Shown here: piece after piece, positions 58,207-64,000 of the stretch | Layout: each line of letters begins with the position of its first letter | Position numbering within the stretch: the stretch's first letter is position 1 | Origin: Nitrobacter sp963807355 | Lineage (GTDB): Bacteria > Pseudomonadota > Alphaproteobacteria > Rhizobiales > Xanthobacteraceae | DNA: 64,000 nt | Direction: 5' to 3' | Assembly (NCBI GenBank): GCA_963807355.1 | Contig: CAWEBX010000007.1 | Span: 1 to 64,000 of the forward strand | Notes under the pieces: generated by a model | What the model was told of the DNA's origin: nothing | Databases searched by the model: none | What the model saw: the letters and a program-made list of their open reading frames with translations, nothing else | Made by a program: the position numbers and the translations under genes

Positions 58207-60495
58207 ATGTCGCCAGCGATATACGCGGCGCTTGTGGGTTCGCTATTCCAGAATCCGGCGCCGATGTTGGCTGGCGCGGTCTGCGCTGCGATTGCGGCGG
58301 TCATGACCGCATTGAAGACCGGCAATCATCTGCTGTGGCCATGCGCGGTGCTTCTGGTCCTGATCGGCGTGCTCCGCACTTTCGACATGGCGAAATACAA
58401 GAACCGCCGTTCGGATCTGACCGCAGGCGAGGCAACGCGCTGGGAGGCCCGCTATCAGATCGGAGCGGTGCTCTACGCGATTGTCCTTGGCGCATGGTGC
58501 GCCATCGCGCTTTTGATGACCGACGATGCCGTCGCGCACATGATCTGCATCTCGGTCACCACGGGATATGTGGCGGCCGGCGCCGGCCGCGCCTACGGAC
58601 GCCCATGGATTTTCCATCTGCAGATTCTGCTGACCTGCGGACCGATGGCTGGGGCGATGGCGCTGACAAGGCAGTCCTTACTACCTTGGGATGGCGCTTC
58701 TCACCCTGCTGTATTTCCTTGGTCTCGAGAGGATCACGACCAGACTACAGCAGATTTTTCTCCGCGCCTTGATCGCGCGCGAACGCGAAGCCGCGCTCGC
58801 CGGCCAGTTCGACACCGCGCTGAACAACATGCCGCATGGCCTGTGCATGTTCGGCGCAGACGGTCGCCTTGGCGTGATGAACTATCGTTTCAGCGAAATG
58901 ATGCATCTCGCCGACGATTTCGTGCATCGCAGCGTCGGCGCAGCGGATGTCATCGCCGCATGCGTGGCCGCCGGAACGATGTCGTCCGAAAACGGACAGG
59001 ACGATTATCTCGGAGATCGAGAATTCGCAGGCCGGCGCAATCGTGACCACCGACGTGGATATGGAGCAGGGGCGGGCGCTGTCGTGGACGTTCCAGCCGA
59101 TGGCCGTCGGCGGCACGGTCGTGCTGGTCGAGGACATCACGGAGCGGCGCAAGGCGGAAGCGAGAATCAACCATCTCGCTCGCTTCGATCCGCTTACCGA
59201 ATTGCCCAACAGGCTCAGCTTCCGCGACGAAATCGAACGCCTGCTGGCGATTTCCAATAGTGCGCCGAGGCTATCGGCGCTGCTGTTCATCGATCTCGAT
59301 CAGTTCAAGCAGATCAATGATACGCTCGGTCATCCCTGCGGGCGATCGCCTGTTATGCATTGTCGCCGACCGACTCCGTGGAATGCTTCGCCCGGAGGAC
59401 TTCGTCGCGCGATTCGGCGGCGACGAATTCGTTGTGTTTCAGCAAAACATCCAGTCGGCGGAGGAGGCGGCCGCGCTATCCCGCCGTATCGTCGAACGGC
59501 TCACCGAGCGATATGAAATTGATCGCCATCTTGTCGAGATCGGCGCGAGTATCGGTATCGCAATGACATCACCTGGCATCACGGCCGACAACATTCTGAA
59601 GCACGCCGACATGGCGCTCTACCGTGCCAAGGCCGATGGCCGCGGAACCTTCTGCTTCTTCCGCAACGAGATGGCTGAAACGGTCGAATCGCGCCGCGTC
59701 CTCGAACTCGATCTACGCAAGGCACTGGCCAAGGAAGAGTTCGAACTGTTCTATCAGCCGCTGGTCAATCTGAAGTCGGGACGGATCACCGCCTGCGAGG
59801 CACTGCTGCGCTGGAATCATCCCTCGCGCGGTACAGTGTCGCCGATGGACATCATTCCGGTGGCGGAGGAGATGGGGATCATCATCGATCTCGGCCGCTG
59901 GATTTTGCGCAAGGCCTGCATGGAATGCATGACGTGGCCGGAGGTTGTCAGCGTCGCCGTCAACTTCTCGTCGCAGCAATTCCATCAGCGCGACATCCTG
60001 AGCGAAGTCCGCTATGCCTTGGAGGTTTCCGGTCTTCCGGCGCACCGCCTCGAAATCGAGATTACAGAATCGTCGTTGCTGCGCAACACGCAGTGGACGC
60101 ACGATGCGCTGACCCAATTGCGCTCTGCGGGCGTGAGGATTTCACTCGACGACTTTGGCACAGGGTATTCGAGCCTCAGTTATTTGCACAATTTCCCGCT
60201 CCAGAAGGTCAAGATCGATCGCTCGTTTCTGGAGGGGATCGATACGGACCGGCCCCTGATGCTATTGCGTGGTGTGGCTCGGCTGAGCGCCGATCTCGGC
60301 ATGTCCGTTGTCGTCGAAGGCATTGAAACCAACGAGCAGCTCGAGCTCATCAGCGTCGACGGCACGGTGACGGAAGCGCAAGGCTATCTGTTCAGCCGAC
60401 CGGTATCGGCGGCTCGCATTCGTCAGCTGCTCGATGCCTCTCATAGACGTCATCTGTGTGATGGCAATGTGAAGGGTGTCCGGTCGATCGCTTAG
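58207..60495 (+). CDS. Membrane GGDEF-EAL protein (c-di-GMP turnover)
   Basis: MSPAIYAALVGSLFQNPAPM begins a region of about six membrane helices (an ATG 7 bases upstream is possible in another frame). A PAS domain follows (FDTALNNMPHGLCMFGADGR), then GGDEF with RFGGDEFVVF intact, then EAL with ITACEALLRWNHPSRGTVSP and SLDDFGTGYSSLSYLHNFPL, so both catalytic halves look competent. Three frame breaks near 58680, 59010 and 59340 each fit one extra base. About 760 residues. It is inserted between tolB and pal. Confidence 0.92.
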
Positions 60496-60652
60496 ATTTC
60501 TCCCTAGGGGCCCGCCATCTTCGAAGTTGAGGGTCCCCGTTGAAAGAATGCGAGGATACACTAACATTAATTTCGTTATCTTTTCATTTCATTAACAAAT
60601 CGTTAACTTTCGATTGTCTGCTGGAATGCAGGCTGGTTCGAGGGTGCTCCCA
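60496..60652. promoter_or_regulatory. AT-rich gap upstream of the FeeM-like gene
   Basis: TTAACATTAATTTCG-type sequence with several TTAAC/GTTAAC copies (60560-60610), much richer in A+T than its surroundings. Probably its promoter. Confidence 0.45.
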
Positions 60653-61394
60653 ATGAGTTCGGCTCTAACAGTCGCCAAGCCTGCAGATCGAAGTATCGAG
60701 CTTCTGGATCGGGTTGATTATCGCTTGGTGGAAACTCCGGCGGATAGGGATATCATCTACCGCCTTCGATATCGCGCCTACCTGAATGAGGGCGCGATCG
60801 AGACCAACCGCGACCATAAAATCTTCGATCGTTTCGACGATATGCCGAATTCCTGGATTTTCGGCGTCTACCTGGATGGCACGCTCGCGAGTTCCATCCG
60901 TCTCAGCATCTCATCGCCGGAGCATGCGCTTTGCCCTTCGGTGGATGTGTTTCAGCGATTATCTTCAGCCGGAGGTCGATCGGCGCAAGGTCATGGTCGA
61001 TCCGACCCGCTTTGTCGCGGATCCGGAGCTCGCGGGTCGATTTCCTGAATTGCCCTACATCACGCTCCGTCTCTGCTTCGTCGCCTGCAGTTTCTTCAAT
61101 GCGGACCTCGGTCTGGCCACCGTTCGCGCCGAACACCGGTCGTTCTACCGGCGTTTGTTTGATCACCAGCCGTTGAGCCCGCCACGCCGGTATCCTGGTC
61201 TCATCAAGCCGATCTGTCTGATGGCGGTCGATTTTCCGGCGTCGCGCGAAAAGGTCTTCGCCCGCTATCCGTATCTCCGTTCGAGCTATTTCGAACGTCG
61301 AATGTTATTCGAGCGCAGAGCTGGCACCGCAACTCTGGTGCCCACCGATTCTCCGTTTTCGTTCGCGCGACCCTCGATCGTCCCGAGGTCCTGA
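60653..61394 (+). CDS. FeeM-like N-acyl amino acid synthase / autoinducer-synthase-like protein
   Basis: MSSALTVAKPADRSIELLDR, then RLVETPADRDIIYRLRYRAY, IFGVYLDGTLASSIRLSISS. After one extra C near 60955: SDYLQPEVDRRKVMVDPTRF, PYITLRLCFVACSFFNADLG and LATVRAEHRSFYRRLFDHQP. This arrangement (RLRYRAYLxEGA ... VDPTRFV ... AEHxxFYRR) matches GNAT-fold proteins of the FeeM/acyl-homoserine-lactone-synthase-like group. The product is unknown. A 157-bp AT-rich gap with repeated TTAAC sequences separates it from the GGDEF-EAL gene. Confidence 0.72.
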
Positions 61395-61641
61395 TATCCG
61401 ACCTGTTGTTGTGATATGGGTTCAGGGGCGGGACTGCCGCGGACCGCCGCGGTTGTGAAATCGCTGTCGGTTCACCCTCGCGCCACATTTGCGGCTTATT
61501 AACCATCGCGGGCGCTTCTTTCGCAAACATGGCATTTGATGCAATCGAGCAACCTCTCATCAAGGTTGACGGAACGTTCGCTTAACCATCACCCTGTAGA
61601 CGCGAATAACAGTGGAAAAACGCGAGCGTGGAGGCTCCGGA

Positions 61642-62139
61642 ATGTTAAATCAGAAGCGATTCCTCCGGGGATTGAAGCTCGCCGCCGTGGTTGCGGCGGC
61701 GCTGTCGATGGGTGCTTGCGCTAATAAAAATCCGATGGACGGGAGGGGCGGCGGGATGGCCGACGCTGCGACCCCGGGCAGCCAGCAGGATTTCGTGGTC
61801 AATGTCGGCGACCGCGTTTTCTTCGAGAGCGACCAGACCAGCCTGTCGCCACAGGCGATAACGACGCTGGAGAAACAGGCGCGTTGGCTGCAGACCTACA
61901 ATCGCTATTCCTTCACCGTCGAAGGCCATGCGGATGAACGAGGCACCCGCGAGTACAACATTGCGCTCGGCGCCCGCCGCGCGCAGACGGTTCGTTCTTT
62001 CCTTGCGTCGCGCGGCATCGATCCGGGCCGGATGCGGACCATTTCCTATGGCAAAGAGCGCCCGGTCGCGGTCTGCAACGACATTTCCTGCTGGTCCCAG
62101 AACCGCCGCGCTGTCACGGTGCTCAACGCCAGTTCCTGA
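61642..62139 (+). CDS. pal: Peptidoglycan-associated lipoprotein Pal
   Basis: MLNQKRFLRGLKLAAVVAAA with lipobox LSMGAC (Cys is the lipidation site). The OmpA-like domain is DRVFFESDQTSLSPQAITTL, YSFTVEGHADERGTREYNIA, LGARRAQTVRSFL. It ends VTVLNASS. 165 residues, intact. It anchors the outer membrane to peptidoglycan and binds TolB. Confidence 0.97.
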   Translation: MLNQKRFLRGLKLAAVVAAALSMGACANKNPMDGRGGGMADAATPGSQQDFVVNVGDRVFFESDQTSLSPQAITTLEKQARWLQTYNRYSFTVEGHADERGTREYNIALGARRAQTVRSFLASRGIDPGRMRTISYGKERPVAVCNDISCWSQNRRAVTVLNASS

Positions 62140-62165
62140 GGCGTCCCTTATCTTATTTTGTTTTC

Positions 62166-62196
62166 AGCCGGCGCTCTTGGGGCGCCGGTTTTTTTG
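62166..62196 (+). terminator. Rho-independent terminator after pal
   Basis: CCGGCGC and GCGCCGG around CTTGGG-type loop sequence (62168-62188), followed by seven Ts. Confidence 0.88.
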
Positions 62197-62448
62197 CGCC
62201 AGGACGATCGATGAAATAAAAGCCGGCTTCTGCCTTCTGTCTTGACGATGCAAACTGGCTGTTATCTGCAGCTCAAGCCAGAGGGCGCCGTTTTCACGCT
62301 TAACGCCACGAAAATATTTAAGGAGAAGACTGACCGGCAAGATCGTCGTAAAGTGATTGTTGTTGTTGGACCAAGTCACATTTTCGGCGTACTCAAGTTT
62401 TCAATGGGTGCGCTTTCGATGTGACGTTTATTCAGTCGACAGGCCAAA
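62197..62448. promoter_or_regulatory. Gap between pal and ybgF
   Basis: About 250 bp, moderately AT-rich, presumably holding the promoter of ybgF. No specific boxes assigned. Confidence 0.35.
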
Positions 62449-63405
62449 ATGTCATCCATACCTCCGAGGCTTGCACGCGCAATGGCCGTTGCCACGATGC
62501 TCGTGCTTTCGTCACATGTCTCCGCGCAATACGACGTCGATCCTGAACTCCGCATCCAGCAACTGGAACAGCAGCTGCGAACCCTGACCGGGCAGAACGA
62601 AGAGTTGCAGCACCGGAATCGGATGCTCGAACAACAGCTGCAGCAGTTGCAGCCTGGAACGGCATCACCTGGCGTCGCGGCGACTGCGCCGTCAAATCCA
62701 AACGCCGGTTCGCCTCAGCCGAATTACGATCAGCGAGGAGGTCAGCCACCCCTCGTGCAGGAGCAGGTCGTGCCCGTGCCTGGGCAAGGTCATCGGGGTG
62801 ATGCCTTCAACCCCAGTCAGAACCCTAACGCCCCGGGTGCGCCGCGCGCGCTCGGCGGCGGACAGATGCCGATCCCGGCGGCGGCCGTAGGCTCGCCCGG
62901 CGGCCGCGAAGCCGGCGCTCCGCTCGATCTCGCCAACGTCGGTCCTCGCTCTTCGGGGAACTATCCGACGACCGGCAACGCTCCGCTCAATTCGGGCGGC
63001 CTGACAACACTGCCGCCATCGGCGACGCCGCGGGACGAATTCGATCTTGGCATTGGCTACATGCAGCGCAAGGACTACGCGCTTGCCGAGGAAACCATGC
63101 GCAATTTCACCCAGAAATACCCTTCCGATGCTCTGACGGGCGATGCGCAGTACTGGCTCGGAGAAAGCCTGTTTCAGCGCCAGAAATATCGCGAGGCTGC
63201 TGAGGCTTTTCTGGGCGTGACCACAAAGTACGACAGTTCGGCAAAGGCGGCCGATGCGTTGCTTCGGCTGGGTCAATCGTTGGCCGCCCTGAAAGAAAAG
63301 GAAGCCGCCTGCGCCGCGCTTGGTGAGGTCACGCGCAAATATCCCCGCGCCTCCGCTGGAGTGAAACAGGCCGTGGACCGTGAGCAGAGGCGGGTAAAGT
63401 GCTAG
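62449..63405 (+). CDS. ybgF: Tol-Pal system protein YbgF (CpoB)
   Basis: MSSIPPRLARAMAVATMLVL is a signal peptide (cleavage after VSA). The N-terminal coiled coil is IQQLEQQLRTLTGQNEELQH. A Pro/Gly/Asn-rich linker (about residues 65-190) follows, then TPR units YMQRKDYALAEETMRNFTQK, YWLGESLFQRQKYREAAEAF and LLRLGQSLAALKEKEAACAA. It ends QAVDREQRRVKC. 318 residues, intact. It coordinates Tol-Pal with cell-wall synthesis. Confidence 0.95.
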   Translation: MSSIPPRLARAMAVATMLVLSSHVSAQYDVDPELRIQQLEQQLRTLTGQNEELQHRNRMLEQQLQQLQPGTASPGVAATAPSNPNAGSPQPNYDQRGGQPPLVQEQVVPVPGQGHRGDAFNPSQNPNAPGAPRALGGGQMPIPAAAVGSPGGREAGAPLDLANVGPRSSGNYPTTGNAPLNSGGLTTLPPSATPRDEFDLGIGYMQRKDYALAEETMRNFTQKYPSDALTGDAQYWLGESLFQRQKYREAAEAFLGVTTKYDSSAKAADALLRLGQSLAALKEKEAACAALGEVTRKYPRASAGVKQAVDREQRRVKC

Positions 63406-63514
63406 CGCATGATCCGCCAAAGTGTGAGCGGTTTGGCGAAAGATCATGCGCATTCTCAATATTTAGAGCGCGATCGGACGCAAAACCGGAATCCACTTTT
63501 GCTGATCGCGCTCT
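63405..63514. repeat. Two tandem intergenic palindromes
   Basis: GCGCATGATC 63405-63414 pairs with GATCATGCGC 63442-63451. AGAGCGCGATC 63465-63475 pairs with GATCGCGCTCT 63504-63514. The sequence between (AAAACCGGAATCCACTTTTG) is typical of repeated intergenic elements in Bradyrhizobium relatives. Confidence 0.7.
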
Positions 63515-63575
63515 AGAGAACATGCGCCGGATCGCGTAAATTCGGGCGGGTCTCCGACTATAAGGAGCGTGTCCG

Positions 63576-63959
63576 ATGAGCCTTCATGCCCCGCAATTTT
63601 GTTCGGCCGCGACCCTGTTCGTGGTCCAGGACGTCCCCAAAGCCGTTGCCCATTATCGCGACGTCCTCGGCTTCAAGGTCGGCTTCACCTACGGTGATCC
63701 GGTTTTCTACGGCGGCGTCGAGCGGGGCGACGTTACAATTCATTTCCAGGCCGCGAACAAGACGCCACGCGAATCCGGCCAAGGCGCCGTCAACGTGTTT
63801 GTGATCGAGGTCGACGCGCTGCACGATGAGCTGAAGTCGCGCGGGGCGACTATAGTGCATCCGCCGGGCGATCGTCCCTACGGCATGCGTGATTTCGATA
63901 TCGACGATCTGGACGGCAACCGCCTGACGTTTGGGATGGGCATCGGTGGTTCGGACTAG
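63576..63959 (+). CDS. Glyoxalase/bleomycin-resistance (VOC) family protein
   Basis: MSLHAPQFCSAATLFVVQDV, AVAHYRDVLGFKVGFTYGDP, VERGDVTIHFQAANKTPRES and FDIDDLDGNRLTFGMGIGGS. The repeated beta-alpha-beta-beta-beta pattern and the final D-DGN-L-F block are the VOC hallmark. 127 residues, intact. The substrate is unknown. Only 41 bases of unassigned sequence remain after it. Confidence 0.93.
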   Translation: MSLHAPQFCSAATLFVVQDVPKAVAHYRDVLGFKVGFTYGDPVFYGGVERGDVTIHFQAANKTPRESGQGAVNVFVIEVDALHDELKSRGATIVHPPGDRPYGMRDFDIDDLDGNRLTFGMGIGGSD

Positions 63960-64000
63960 ATCGACCGCGCAAGCGATGAAGCCACCGAAAACGGGCTCCG

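Overview
The window is a mosaic of three blocks with different ancestry. Bases 1-8594 are the interior and distal end of a chromosomal-type integron: 15 complete, nearly identical 88-bp attC sites plus a partial one at the left edge. No integron integrase or attI is inside the window, and attC orientation places them to the left. Several cassettes carry broken genes, some on the minus strand. Eight consecutive cassettes (3775-7420) carry no recognisable gene and share an unusual texture: runs of three or more identical bases are almost absent.

Bases 8631-16230 hold a mostly minus-strand run that looks gammaproteobacterial (Xanthomonadales or a neighbour, an inference from protein recognition only): a cystathionine gamma-synthase family enzyme, a PhzF-like protein, an LpxH-like phosphoesterase, a DUF1428 protein, an MsbA-type ABC exporter, a DUF962/Mpo1-like protein and PEP carboxylase without its N-terminal third. 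Bases 16230-19950 are a scrambled zone: a metallo-beta-lactamase fragment, a DUF2892 protein, fragments of a RepA-like ATPase and of MT-A70 methyltransferases, and a tRNA-Arg 3' fragment with a 17-bp repeat that looks like an attachment site.

From about 19.9 kb to the end the content and gene order are alphaproteobacterial and fit Bradyrhizobium/Rhodopseudomonas/Afipia-type organisms. The order is: a MotA/OmpA-type pair; an RND efflux pair; a minus-strand central-carbon cluster (tkt, gap, pgk, fba, a small protein, a ThiE-like gene, a Sel1 protein, an inositol monophosphatase); DUF4164-zapA-6S RNA-5-formyl-THF cyclo-ligase-ymdB-like-yebC-NUDIX; mgtE with a structured leader; ruvCAB-ybgC; an accessory block with an ECF42-type sigma factor and its probable targets; and tolQRAB, a GGDEF-EAL protein, a FeeM-like acyltransferase, pal and ybgF.

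Three regulatory circuits can be read from the DNA. (1) Three genes of DGPF/YCII/VOC type share a TGTCGR-N16/17-CGTC promoter that fits the ECF42 sigma encoded among them. (2) A TetR gene and a DUF2852 gene share a TGTAAA-N5-TTYACA operator. (3) The mgtE start is covered by a hairpin that pairs with its ribosome-binding site.

Many genes are broken by single-base shifts. Wherever I aligned them against the expected protein they were mostly one extra base, and a tRNA fragment carries one too. I read these as sequence errors rather than decay. Genes are therefore given their full inferred extent, with the breaks stated.
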